64,000 nt of DNA from DATKMK01 sp035541895 (GCA_035541895.1 DATKMK010000066.1:1-64000); one strand, 5' to 3'. Shown: positions 47,945-56,971, counted from the stretch's first letter. Numbers and translations are program-made. Notes: generated from the sequence alone by a model not told the origin.

Positions 47945-48724
47945 TCAAGCACGTCGCGGGAGTGCGAGCAACTCCCAAATCGAGACGAACTGATAGCCCA
48001 TCGTGCGCAGTTGCTCGATGATCATCCTCGTTGCGACTACGGTGCCCTGGCGCGCCCCGCTGCCATCGTGCAGAAGAATGATCGAGCCTGGGCTCACGCC
48101 TTGCACTACGCGCGCGGTGATGCGTTCGGCATCCTGGTCGTCCCAATCCAAGCCGCCAACCCGGCCGAGAATATTCGTGCGGCGTTGCTGGGTGAGGACC
48201 AGCGGGACCGCGAAGAGATGCAGCGCATACGGTGAGCGGAAATGGATTTCGCCGCTCGCCCCAAGAGCCCGCAGGAGGTTGTCGGTCGCCGCGAGCTCCG
48301 AGCGCACGAAGGCCGGCGTCCGAAACACCAGCGGCGAGTGTGAATATGAATGGTTGCCGATCTCATGCCCGTGCGCCAGCACCGCTCGCGCCGTGTCGGG
48401 ATGCGACTCAATGTTCCGACCGATCATGAAGAACGTCGCTTTGATGCGGTAGCGGGCAAGTACCTGGAGGATTTCCTCGGTGTACGGCGGATTCGGTCCG
48501 TCGTCGAACGTCAGTGCGACCGCGGGCACCGTGGTCTCGACGCGATCGTACACCTCGCCCATTGTTGTATGCCGCATCACAGACACGATGGTTCTTTTGA
48601 CCAAGGGGTTCTGAACCAGGCGCAGACGCCAGCGCTCGCCCCGCGGCGGCTTTTGCGTCGGCGCGACACCGGTGAGGGTCCGTGCAGTGTGCGCGGCATC
48701 GCGAATGCCGCTGACTTGAGTCAT
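47945..48724 (-). CDS. Polysaccharide deacetylase (NodB homology), copy 2
   Basis: A 259-residue NodB-domain protein, clearly paralogous to 44692-45456. The metal motif is AVALTFDDGPNPPYTEEILQ and GHEIGNHSYSHSPLVFRT; the cleft has EIHFRSPYALHLF and the last histidine is in GSIILLHDGSGARQG. Both copies share GEVYD/GEVFD before the domain. Differences near the cleft (SPYA for SPYG, SYSHS for SYWHS) may mean different substrates. ATG 48724 is chosen although the frame extends 20 codons upstream. It is the first gene of the minus-strand operon. Confidence 0.9.
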   Translation of the reverse strand: MTQVSGIRDAAHTARTLTGVAPTQKPPRGERWRLRLVQNPLVKRTIVSVMRHTTMGEVYDRVETTVPAVALTFDDGPNPPYTEEILQVLARYRIKATFFMIGRNIESHPDTARAVLAHGHEIGNHSYSHSPLVFRTPAFVRSELAATDNLLRALGASGEIHFRSPYALHLFAVPLVLTQQRRTNILGRVGGLDWDDQDAERITARVVQGVSPGSIILLHDGSGARQGTVVATRMIIEQLRTMGYQFVSIWELLALPRRA

Positions 48725-48759
48725 AGACTCGGGAGCGGCTTGTACGCCGGCGGATCGCA

Positions 48760-48888
48760 GATCGTCAAGCCGCGCGCGGTACATTTCACACGGGCGCCAC
48801 GGACACTGCTGGACTCGATGAACGACTTGCGCTGTGGCATGCTCCGATTGAGCGTCGGTATGCCGACGTGTCGCCGATCGTCAAGCCG
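48760..48888. repeat. Direct repeats of GATCGTCAAGCCG upstream of the polysaccharide operon
   Basis: A 13-base sequence is found at 48760-48772 and 48876-48888, in the same orientation. Its first eleven bases (GATCGTCAAGC) occur again near 47939-47949, at the end of the deacetylase gene. The first two copies are between the two divergent transcription units that start at 48724 and 48990 and could be regulator sites. Confidence 0.5.
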
Positions 48889-48989
48889 GCCCAGGATTTC
48901 TCGGCCGGTGGGGGTCAGACCGTGTCCACATGAGCGGTCGAACAGATGAAGCGTTGATGCATGGAAGCTTTCCACAGGGGGAGTCCCGG

Positions 48990-50126
48990 ATGAAGCTGCT
49001 CGTGCTGGGGTCTTCCAACGAGATCGGACCCGGCTCGTACGTCGATCATCTCGGGCGGCTTCCGGACTTCGAGATCATCAACCGATCCATCGGTGCATCG
49101 TCGACCAGTGCCGGACTCTACGCTCTGCTGAGCGACGACACCCCGGACGTTCGCTACGCGTTGATCAACTACGAGGTCAACGACGAGGGCGTGCTGCAGA
49201 CGCGAATACGGACCGCCGAAGAAGTCTCCCTGTCGGTTCGCACCTTGTTGTACCTGCTTCGAGCGCGCGGGTGCACGCCGGTGCTGACCATCTTGCCGAG
49301 TACACCCGCCCGCGATCGACCAAGTTGGGCTGAAACGTTGCATCGCACCCTCTGCCGGGAGGAAGGCGTCCATGTAGTCGGCGGCGCCGATCTGTTTCGC
49401 GCGGCATGGCGCACCGGGGGGCGATGGGACGAGATGTTGCGCGACCCGTTCCATATGGGGCTCGCCGCCACACCGATCGTCGCGGCGGCCTTTGCGCGCG
49501 CCTTCCGGGCGCTCGATGCGACCTCGCCGACGCCTCGAGAATGGACCACCACGATGCTGCCGATACGGGTGGTTCCAGCCGCGGTCCTGGTGCCGCCGGA
49601 GCGACGGGTGTTCCGCGCCTCCAGTCACCGCAGCGCGTGGCACGCGGTGTTGCGGCTCGGCGAGCGGCTCACCGTGCCGGTCGGGCCGGGCGAGCGGTTG
49701 TTGGCTATGGCGATCAACAGCGGCGCGCCCGGTGCCACCGTGGCGTTCACCAGCGACGGCCAGCGCGTGGTGAAGCGGCTCGCCGTCTCTTTCAGCGAGA
49801 AGACGCGAGGCGAATTTATCTCGGTGGTGGTCGATTTCAAGCAGGCGGTGCCGGGCGGCACGTCGGGAATCCTCATCGAAGTATTGCCGGCTGACGCGGA
49901 GGAGACCGAGCCCACGCTCCACCAACAACCAGTCGCCAACGGTCGCCCAGGCGTGATCGAGATCGAGGGGTTTGTGGTCGCCGCCGGTTCCCCGGTCGCG
50001 GCGAGTTGCACCGGCGTGGCGCGGCCGCGAGTCCCTTGCGAGCTCAGCGATGTGATCGACAGTGAGAAAGTGGTTGCGCGACTGGCGACCCTCGGAGACG
50101 CTCGGCTCGCTCGCCGCCAGGTCTAA
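48990..50126 (+). CDS. SGNH-hydrolase-like protein with C-terminal beta-rich domain
   Basis: A 378-residue protein. The first 190 residues look like an SGNH hydrolase: MKLLVLGSSNEIGPGSYVDH with the serine in block I, ALINYEVNDEGVLQTR in the block III position and MLRDPFHMGLAATPIVAAAF with the DxxH pair. From about 200 on the protein is beta-rich (VLRLGERLTVPVGPGERLLA, GATVAFTSDGQRVVKRLAVS) and may be a carbohydrate-binding or accessory domain. No signal peptide is seen. GGGGGAG precedes the ATG at 48990. It is divergent from the nine-gene operon and convergent with the tandem GT2 gene, overlapping its stop by four bases. Confidence 0.7.
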   Translation: MKLLVLGSSNEIGPGSYVDHLGRLPDFEIINRSIGASSTSAGLYALLSDDTPDVRYALINYEVNDEGVLQTRIRTAEEVSLSVRTLLYLLRARGCTPVLTILPSTPARDRPSWAETLHRTLCREEGVHVVGGADLFRAAWRTGGRWDEMLRDPFHMGLAATPIVAAAFARAFRALDATSPTPREWTTTMLPIRVVPAAVLVPPERRVFRASSHRSAWHAVLRLGERLTVPVGPGERLLAMAINSGAPGATVAFTSDGQRVVKRLAVSFSEKTRGEFISVVVDFKQAVPGGTSGILIEVLPADAEETEPTLHQQPVANGRPGVIEIEGFVVAAGSPVAASCTGVARPRVPCELSDVIDSEKVVARLATLGDARLARRQV

Positions 50127-52327
50127 TCAGGTCTCACCGACCACGGTCGCGGCACTCGCGGTGGAAATGCCGGGGTAAACCCAGGCGAGACCAGACTCAG
50201 GTTGGGGTTGTAGGCCGGATCTGCGTTGAGGGTCGCGCCCCAACGTTGCAACATCAGCCGCTGCTCGCGCCGCAGGCGTCGCACCTTCTCCATGGTGTGA
50301 TCGAGTCCGCGGGTCGCCGACTCCCGGTGATAGAGCTGTGCATACGGTGTCCACACGATGCGATACCCGCGTTGGCGCAGCCGCAAGCACAAGTCGACGT
50401 CATTGTACGCGATTGGGAGTGCTTCATCCAGACCGCCAACGATATGGTACACCTCAGCACGGATGACCAGACACGCTGCGGTCACCGCTGAAACGTTCTG
50501 CACGGCATCGGTGCGTGAACCCGCCATTGGATCGGGCTCGATCAAGCCGCGATTCCCGTGTCCCGCCAACTTGCCCAACCCGAGCACGATGCCGGCGTGC
50601 TGAATCCGGCCGTCCGGATAGTACAGCTTGGCGCCGACCGCGCCCACCTCCGGTCGCAACGCGTGGCCGACCATTTCCGAAAGCCAGCCCGGCTCGATCG
50701 CCTCCACATCGTTGTTCAACAGCATCAAGATGTCTCCGCCGGCGTGAGCGGCGGCAAAGTTGTTGACGGCCGAAAAATTGAACGGCCGATCGAAGCGCAG
50801 TAGACGCACGTCGGAATGCGCTTCCAGTTCCGTCAAGTAGGCGAGTGTTTCCGCGTCGTCCGACTGATTGTCGACGACCAGCAGCTCGAAGGGCGTATCG
50901 GCGGTCCTGCGAAGGGCCGTGACACAGCGTTCGAGCAACCTCCTCCCGTTTCGCGTCGGCACGATGATCGACACCAACGGCGGTGATGCTCCCACGGAAT
51001 AGCGGATGCGAACCGAACCCGGTCCGTCGTCGATCGCTGCTGCCGTGACACCAACACGGTCGAGGTGGTCGCCGAGCACCCGTCGTACGATTTCGATCGC
51101 CGGCCGGACGGGGGCTGCGGGTGACTCGGCACGCCGGTGCTGCAAAACATGCGGCACATGCCGGATCCGTGTTTCGGAGACCGCGGTGCTCGCCCGCAAC
51201 GCCAGGTCCCAACCGGCAAGCCCGTCGAGGCCCGCGCGCCAACCCCTGAGACTTCGGAGCAGGCTGGTACGGTAGATGATGAGCGACCCGATTAGAGGCT
51301 GACTGCGGAGCAGATCGGGGTTCCAATCGGGCTTGAACATCGGAGTGTGTCGCTGCCCGCTGCGGTTTACGTGATCCTCGTCGCCGTAGATGACGAGCGC
51401 ATCGGGATGGGCGTTGCATTCAACGGCCACGCTGTACAGTGCATACGGTGCGAGCTGAGCCTCGGGCGTCACGACGACGCAGAACGTCCCAGCGGCCTGC
51501 GCGAGGGCCAAGTTCAGCGCGTCGGTCGGGCATCCCGAGTTCGGCGCAACGAGCACTCGTATGCGACCGTTTTCGTCGCTGGATTGAGGTGTCGCGGTCG
51601 CTGCATCGACCGATTCGGAGCTGGTGACGAGCAACAGCTCCCAATGGGGATACCACTGATCGTGCACGGAGCGGATCGCCGCGGCGGTCTCAGGCGCGGC
51701 GTGGCGAGTCACAGGAACGATGCAGGTGAACGTTGGCCGATTGCGAAGCTGCGCGAGGTGCCGGCGGACTTCACACGCTTCAGGTTCCCCGGGTGCGTCG
51801 TAGCGGCGCACCCATTCGGCGTAGGCATCCGGCAGGCGCGGCCCGGCGCTCAGTGTCAGCGCCGCACTCAGCTCGTGAACGCCGTGCTGCAACAACACGT
51901 CTATGCAGCGACGAAAGAAGTGCCACGCCATCGCTGGTTCCCGCAGGACAACGGTCGCGTACGGGCGTAGTTGCCTACGGAGTGTTTGGAGCGCGCTGAG
52001 TTCCTTGATCTGCAGCGGCGCAGGGTCACCGAAACTCGCCGGTGGCAGCCGAATCCGCAGGTCGCGCACTCGCCCGGGCAGTCGGATCAGCACTGGCGTG
52101 CGCGTCGTGTCGCGTGCGGGTAGCAGGTAGTTCTGCGACTGCGCTTCTGCCGTCTCCGCAACCAACACCAGCCGGCCGCGCGGGTCACCGGCGTTCTGCC
52201 AGCGGTACGCAGCCGTCACCCATCCGCAGGGCAGTGCCTGACGGTCTGATCGGAGGCGGAACTCGGGATGCGGTCTCTGCAACCGATCGGCACCGCTGCT
52301 CGCGTCGTCGATCCGCTCCAACGACAT
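50123..52327 (-). CDS. Tandem-domain glycosyltransferase family 2 protein
   Basis: A 734-residue protein. The N-terminal region to about 200 is a beta-rich domain common in large GT2 proteins. A first GT-A domain runs from RPTFTCIVPVTRHAAPETAA through LVIYGDEDHVNRSGQRHTPM. A second runs from LVSIIVPTRNGRRLLERCVT, with FELLVVDNQSDD, FNFSAVNNFAAAHAGGDILM, LLNNDVEAIEPGWLSEM and GGLDEALPIAYNDVDLCLRL. This resembles rhamnosyl- or O-antigen-chain transferases with two active sites. The ATG at 52327 is taken; a GTG at 52417 is also possible. Its end overlaps the SGNH gene. Confidence 0.87.
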   Translation of the reverse strand: MSLERIDDASSGADRLQRPHPEFRLRSDRQALPCGWVTAAYRWQNAGDPRGRLVLVAETAEAQSQNYLLPARDTTRTPVLIRLPGRVRDLRIRLPPASFGDPAPLQIKELSALQTLRRQLRPYATVVLREPAMAWHFFRRCIDVLLQHGVHELSAALTLSAGPRLPDAYAEWVRRYDAPGEPEACEVRRHLAQLRNRPTFTCIVPVTRHAAPETAAAIRSVHDQWYPHWELLLVTSSESVDAATATPQSSDENGRIRVLVAPNSGCPTDALNLALAQAAGTFCVVVTPEAQLAPYALYSVAVECNAHPDALVIYGDEDHVNRSGQRHTPMFKPDWNPDLLRSQPLIGSLIIYRTSLLRSLRGWRAGLDGLAGWDLALRASTAVSETRIRHVPHVLQHRRAESPAAPVRPAIEIVRRVLGDHLDRVGVTAAAIDDGPGSVRIRYSVGASPPLVSIIVPTRNGRRLLERCVTALRRTADTPFELLVVDNQSDDAETLAYLTELEAHSDVRLLRFDRPFNFSAVNNFAAAHAGGDILMLLNNDVEAIEPGWLSEMVGHALRPEVGAVGAKLYYPDGRIQHAGIVLGLGKLAGHGNRGLIEPDPMAGSRTDAVQNVSAVTAACLVIRAEVYHIVGGLDEALPIAYNDVDLCLRLRQRGYRIVWTPYAQLYHRESATRGLDHTMEKVRRLRREQRLMLQRWGATLNADPAYNPNLSLVSPGFTPAFPPRVPRPWSVRPD

Positions 52328-52629
52328 CCGGTGCAAGGCGGTATGGATGCGCCAACGCACCGGCCCCTTCGAGACGCGATCGCCCCGTCGGGGCGGTACC
52401 TTCGTCGGTGTGATCACGGCCTCCAGGTGGGCCGACTCCGGGCCGTATAGTCCTGCCGCATTTCCGCGGAAGCTACCACGAGATTCGCGGTCTGCACAGC
52501 GTGCTCCACCCCCATGGGTAGGCAGTCTGGTTGGACCGATGCCGGTTACTTGAGGTATCAACACGCCGCCGTGTCGACTACGACCAGAGGCTGCGCCGGC
52601 AATTCGTGAAAGGTCAACGCCCACGCCCC
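52328..52629. other. Divergent upstream region between tandem GT2 and GT4
   Basis: About 300 bases separate the inferred starts of the two divergent glycosyltransferase genes. The minus-strand frame of GT2 and the plus-strand frame of GT4 both remain open into it, so part may be coding if earlier starts are used. No clear promoter boxes, repeats or RNA structure were found. Confidence 0.4.
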
Positions 52630-53928
52630 GTGACGCCGACGATTCTCTTCACGACGCCATATCTGCGCCACCCGGCGGCGGGCGGTTATCTGCTCGGGAT
52701 CGAGAATTCAATCAAAGCTCTCGCGCGGATCGCCCGCCTCCACATTCACAGCCGGGATTACCTGGTGGGATCGCAGCTCGCGTGCACACTGAGCTACTAC
52801 CAGCGGTTCTGTACGCAAATTCACACCAGTTCCCTGACCGAGACCACGATTGCGCAGCCGGGGTTCGCACGGCGCGCGATGAACTATATTGCTCGCCGAA
52901 CGACTGGGCGGAATCTCCTAGACAGACGGCGGCCGGCCTCGCGTGTCGAACAGGATTGCGCCGAGATTGTGCGGATCGCCGGCCAAGTCGAACCCGACGT
53001 CATTTGGCTCGGTCTTGGGGCGATCTCCTATTCACTGGTGCGCCTCGTCACGGCGCGCACTTCGTGCAAGGTCGTGGTACAAGCGGATGGTGTGTATTCA
53101 CGCTCAGTGTTGAGCGGGCTTCCCTATGCGCGCAGCGAGCAGGCCCGCCGTCGGGTGGTTGAGGAGGGCAGGATCAGGCTCGAAGAGGAACGCTGGGGCA
53201 CGCCACTCGCGGACGTGACGACCGCGGTGTCCGAGATCGAGATGGAATACTATCGGCAGTTGGCTCCAGCGGCGGAGACGGTGCACTTCTTCCCCAATGT
53301 GGTCGACCTGGACCTGTACCGCGACACTCCGGCATCTCCACCGGGTTTGCAGAGGCCCTGTCTCTACCTGGCCGGCACGTTCTGGCGCGACGACTCTCCC
53401 CTCGGCGGCTCTCCGATGGAAGATGCCGCCCGATGGATGGTGAACGAGGTGCTTCCCCTCGTGCGACAACGGATTCCGAACGCCCACCTGTACATTGTGG
53501 GGACCGATTCCGACGAAGTTGTAGGTGACCTGGCCGGTCCAGGCACAACTGTCAGCGGTGCACTCCCCTCGGTTCTGCCGTATCTGGGTCACGCGGATGT
53601 CGCCCTGGTTCCGCTGCGGTTCGGATCGGGCACGCGCCTCAAAATCCTCGAAGCGGGGGCCTGCGGCACTCCCATCGTGTCGACCACCCTCGGTGCCGAG
53701 GGTCTCCCGGTTCAGCATGAGCAGCACCTGCTCATCGCCGACTCTCCTGAGGATTTCGCGATGTCGATCGTGCGACTCGTGACCGAGAGGAATCTCGCTC
53801 TGCATCTGGCAATGAACCTCAAGGCACTGGTCGCTGCGCGCTTCAGTGTTTCGGCTCTCGCCGAAGCTGGACGGAACATCTTGAGGTACTTGAGGGTCAC
53901 CGGCGATGACAGCGCCAAGCTCGCGTGA
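52630..53928 (+). CDS. Glycosyltransferase family 4 protein
   Basis: A 432-residue GT-B enzyme, probably started at GTG (VTPTILFTTPYLRHPAAGGY). The Rossmann donor domain shows YLAGTFWRDDSPLGGSPMED, NAHLYIVGTDSDEVVGDLAG and DVALVPLRFGSGTRLKILEA followed by CGTPIVSTTLGAEGLPVQHE. E-x7-E is present. It is related to the GT4 at 39531-40727, with the same TRLKILEA..(L/C)G.P(V/I)VST(T/I) segment. The plus-strand frame is open back to 52531. The next gene follows closely on the same strand. Confidence 0.88.
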   Translation: MTPTILFTTPYLRHPAAGGYLLGIENSIKALARIARLHIHSRDYLVGSQLACTLSYYQRFCTQIHTSSLTETTIAQPGFARRAMNYIARRTTGRNLLDRRRPASRVEQDCAEIVRIAGQVEPDVIWLGLGAISYSLVRLVTARTSCKVVVQADGVYSRSVLSGLPYARSEQARRRVVEEGRIRLEEERWGTPLADVTTAVSEIEMEYYRQLAPAAETVHFFPNVVDLDLYRDTPASPPGLQRPCLYLAGTFWRDDSPLGGSPMEDAARWMVNEVLPLVRQRIPNAHLYIVGTDSDEVVGDLAGPGTTVSGALPSVLPYLGHADVALVPLRFGSGTRLKILEAGACGTPIVSTTLGAEGLPVQHEQHLLIADSPEDFAMSIVRLVTERNLALHLAMNLKALVAARFSVSALAEAGRNILRYLRVTGDDSAKLA

Positions 53929-53992
53929 TCAGCGGACGAATCATCCAGGGTCCGGTGTTGGTTCGACGGCAGTTGAAACCGACCGTCGCAAC

Positions 53993-55216
53993 ATGAAGCG
54001 CGTCGCCAGCGCACGTCCGCTCGTCAGCGCCGTCATTCCGACGCGCAACCGCGCCCACTGCTTGCCCCGCGCCATCGATTCGATGCGGGCGCAGGAAGGT
54101 CTGGGCGAGCAGTTCAACCTCGAGGTCATCGTCGTCGACGACGCCTCGTCGGACGCAACACCCGACGTGGTTCACTCATACGCCGACCTGTATTACATCC
54201 GACTCCCGGAGCGACGCGGCGTGGGCGCCGCGCTCAATGTCGGGCTGCGGGCGAGTACCGGCTGCTACGTTTCGATCCTGGGCGACGATGACGAGTGGCT
54301 GCCGCATAAGTTGCGGACGCAAGTTCCCGAACTTGATGCGCACCCCGACGTCGGCGTGGTGTACGGACAGAGCCGCATTCGCAAAGGCAACGAGGAACGC
54401 TTGTACCCGCGGGCGGAAGATGCCCATTCCGGTTGGGTGTTTGAGGCGATGTTGATGGACAACTTCGCCGGCCACCATGCCAGCGCGCTGATCCGCCGCG
54501 CCGTCTTCGACACGGTCGGCTACTTCGATGAAACGCTGAGCACGTACGAAGACTACGACCTGTCGTTGCGCATCGCCCGCCACTTCCCATTCCGGTTCGT
54601 GCCCGGTGCGGTCGACATCTACAATCTGTCGCCGCGGGGATTGTGGCTGAGTCATTCCGTGACCGAATCCGGGGTCAGCAACCTCGCCCGGGTGATCGAG
54701 ACCGCGCTACGACTGCTACCCGATTCCGCCACATCGGCGAAAGTGAAACGGGAGGCGCGGGCGCGTGCGGCGCTCGGCGCCGTTAATCCGTTCATCGAAG
54801 CTGGCGACCTCGCACGCGCTTGGTCCGTCCTGATCGCGGCGCTCGGCACATGTCCGTGGCTGGCCGAGTATGAGTGGGCGCGCGATACCGTCCGCTGGCT
54901 AAGCCACGCGCAGGCGCGAACGGCGAACTCGCCGGTGATTGCCACCCGCGACTTTTGCAATCAGATCAAGGCCGCGACTACGAGCGCCGGCATGAGTGAT
55001 CGACGGCGGATACGCACGATGATCGCCAAGATGTGGGCGACAATGGCCGCGTCGCTTCTCGCCGACGAGAGTGCGAGCAATCACGATGCCGCCTACGCGG
55101 CCGGCTGTGCTGTGGCGCACGCGCCGCTGTACATCGTGCGCAACGGGTTGCTGCGCGGTATCGCGCGGGGCGCCCTGAGGCGCGCGGTTCTCGGAGGAGG
55201 CGAGAGTCAGCGGTGA
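53993..55216 (+). CDS. Glycosyltransferase family 2 protein with long C-terminal extension
   Basis: A 407-residue protein. The GT-A domain begins MKRVASARPLVSAVIPTRNR, has LEVIVVDDASSDATPDVVHS, GVGAALNVGLRASTGCYVSI, LGDDDEWLPHKLRTQVPELD and FDTVGYFDETLSTYEDYDLS. The last 150 residues are helical and not recognised. An ATG at 53906 would overlap the GT4 gene by 23 bases; MKRVAS at 53993 is preferred. It is the last gene of this two-gene unit and converges on the acyl-CoA ligase; a repeat tract and hairpin lie between. Confidence 0.87.
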   Translation: MKRVASARPLVSAVIPTRNRAHCLPRAIDSMRAQEGLGEQFNLEVIVVDDASSDATPDVVHSYADLYYIRLPERRGVGAALNVGLRASTGCYVSILGDDDEWLPHKLRTQVPELDAHPDVGVVYGQSRIRKGNEERLYPRAEDAHSGWVFEAMLMDNFAGHHASALIRRAVFDTVGYFDETLSTYEDYDLSLRIARHFPFRFVPGAVDIYNLSPRGLWLSHSVTESGVSNLARVIETALRLLPDSATSAKVKREARARAALGAVNPFIEAGDLARAWSVLIAALGTCPWLAEYEWARDTVRWLSHAQARTANSPVIATRDFCNQIKAATTSAGMSDRRRIRTMIAKMWATMAASLLADESASNHDAAYAAGCAVAHAPLYIVRNGLLRGIARGALRRAVLGGGESQR

Positions 55217-55247
55217 GATAGTGAGTAGTGAGCCGTGAGTAGTGAGT
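55213..55247. repeat. Five tandem seven-base repeats (AGTGAGT-type)
   Basis: In-register units read GTGAGAT, AGTGAGT, AGTGAGC, CGTGAGT, AGTGAGT. They start at the stop codon of the GT2 gene. Reverse-complement units (CTCACGA, CTCATCA, TTTACCA) lie at 55274-55294 just beyond the hairpin, so the array is again arranged as an inverted pair. Confidence 0.75.
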
Positions 55248-55264
55248 AGGAGGCCTCTTCCTAC
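55246..55264. terminator. Hairpin between convergent GT2 and acyl-CoA ligase genes
   Basis: GTAGGAGG pairs with CTTCCTAC (one G-T pair) around a three-base loop. It stands between two convergent genes and could act for both. No T-run follows. Confidence 0.5.
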
Positions 55265-55294
55265 CACGCACCGCTCACGACTCATCATTTACCA

Positions 55295-56845
55295 TCAAAT
55301 CGCCCGCTCGCGGCCTTGCCAATACGGATCGCGCAGCTTGCGTTTGTAGAGCTTGCCGTTGGGATCGCGCGGCATCGCGGCGATGAAGTCGATGGTGCGC
55401 GGACACTTGTACTTCGCGGTTTTCTGCAGGCAGTAGTCGAGGATCTCCTGCGCCAGCGTCGGTGACGGCGCGATCCCCGGCGCGGGCTCGATCACCGCTT
55501 TCACCTCTTCGCCCCAATCTTCGTTCGGTATGCCGAACACCGCTGCGTCGGCAACCTTCGGATGCGTGAGCAGGACGGACTCGACCTCGGTTGGATAGAT
55601 GTTGACGCCGCCCGCGATGATCATGTCGATCTTGCGATCGCACAGAAACAGATAGCCCTCATCGTTGAGGTAGCCGACGTCGCCGACGGTGAAGAAGCCG
55701 TCGCGGCGGTTCTTCTCGGTCTTCTCCTTGTCCTTGTGGTACTCGAACTCGGCCGGGCCGAGCGCCATGTACACGGTGCCGGGCGTGCCGGTCGGAACTG
55801 GGTTGCCGTCGTCGTCGAGAATGCGAATCTCCGAGGTCGGCCAGGCGCGACCGACGGTGCCGGGATGCTTGAGCCACTCTTCCGGTGTGACCAACGTGCC
55901 GCCGCCTTCGCTCGCCGCGTAGTACTCGTAAATGACCGGTCCCCACCACGCCAGCATGCGTTGCTTGACATCGACCGGGCAGGGCGCGGCCGCGTGGATC
56001 ATGTGTCGAAGCGACTTCAATTCGTATTTGGCCTTCACGTCGTCCGGCAGTGCTAGGAGTCGGTGAAACTGAGTCGGGACCATGTGGCTGGTGGTGACGC
56101 GGTACTGATCGATGCAATCGAGACACGCCTGCGGTGTCCACTTGTCCATCAATACCACGGCGTGGCCGATGTGCAGCGACGACCCGGCGAACATCAATAC
56201 CGCGGTGTGGTAGAGCGGGGATCCGACCAGGTGGACGTTGTCGTTGTGCGGCTGGATGCCGAACATGCCGAGGAACATCGCGAACATCGAGGCCACCATG
56301 TCGGGATCGTATGGCGCGAGCGCGCGGCGCACGCCCTTCGGCCGGCCAGTGGTGCCCGACGTGTAGTTCATGACCTGTCCGGCACAGCGGTCCTCGGGCA
56401 ACGTCGTCGGCTGCGCGGCTTTGAGATCGCTGTACGGGCGGAAGCCGGCGACGCGCCCGAGCGCGAAGCGCGCATTGGGTGGGAACTTGATCTCTTCAAC
56501 CGCATCGGCGCACGCCGGTGCAAAGCGTTCGGCACCGACGAACGTCTTGGCGCCGGAGTTGTCGAGAATGTATGCGACCTCGGAGGCGGTCAGATGGTGA
56601 TTGATCGGCACCAAGTACCAGCCGGCCTGACCGGCGGCGAGGTACAGCTCGATCATCGGCGCGCCGTTCGGGAGCACGGTAGCGAGGACGTCGCCGCGTT
56701 GCAGTCCGAGTTGACGCAATCCATGGACGAGTTGATTCGCCGACGCGAGGAGCTCCCCCGCGCTGACCGTATGTCCATCGGGCTCAACCAGTGCGAGATG
56801 CGCTGGGTTCTGTTGCGCAAGATTCCAAAAGCCGAAGTCCGACAT
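55295..56845 (-). CDS. Acyl-CoA synthetase (AMP-forming)
   Basis: A 516-residue ANL-superfamily enzyme. The AMP motif is VMNYTSGTTGRPKGVRRA, followed by YEYYAASEGGGTLVT, VGDVGYLNDEGYLFLCDRKI and DMIIAGGVNIYPTEVESVLL. The catalytic lysine region is DPNGKLYKRKLRDPYW. It activates a fatty or aromatic acid as acyl-AMP and then acyl-CoA; the substrate cannot be set. Length matches bacterial long- or medium-chain ligases. It is downstream of the rhamnosidase gene, separated by two hairpins. Confidence 0.93.
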   Translation of the reverse strand: MSDFGFWNLAQQNPAHLALVEPDGHTVSAGELLASANQLVHGLRQLGLQRGDVLATVLPNGAPMIELYLAAGQAGWYLVPINHHLTASEVAYILDNSGAKTFVGAERFAPACADAVEEIKFPPNARFALGRVAGFRPYSDLKAAQPTTLPEDRCAGQVMNYTSGTTGRPKGVRRALAPYDPDMVASMFAMFLGMFGIQPHNDNVHLVGSPLYHTAVLMFAGSSLHIGHAVVLMDKWTPQACLDCIDQYRVTTSHMVPTQFHRLLALPDDVKAKYELKSLRHMIHAAAPCPVDVKQRMLAWWGPVIYEYYAASEGGGTLVTPEEWLKHPGTVGRAWPTSEIRILDDDGNPVPTGTPGTVYMALGPAEFEYHKDKEKTEKNRRDGFFTVGDVGYLNDEGYLFLCDRKIDMIIAGGVNIYPTEVESVLLTHPKVADAAVFGIPNEDWGEEVKAVIEPAPGIAPSPTLAQEILDYCLQKTAKYKCPRTIDFIAAMPRDPNGKLYKRKLRDPYWQGRERAI

Positions 56846-56951
56846 CGGGAGAGCCTCCGCGTGCGGTGAAGTCCCGCACGGTTAACAAATGTTCGCTTTC
56901 GGGTCTACTGCCACCGCCGGCGGGCAGTATCTGCTCAGAAGTCCCGTTGGG

Positions 56952-56971
56952 GGCGGCCCTCCATGGCCGCC
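56952..56971. terminator. 7-bp hairpin downstream of the rhamnosidase gene
   Basis: GGCGGCC pairs with GGCCGCC around a six-base loop (CTCCAT). It directly abuts the next hairpin. No T-run is seen. Confidence 0.45.
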
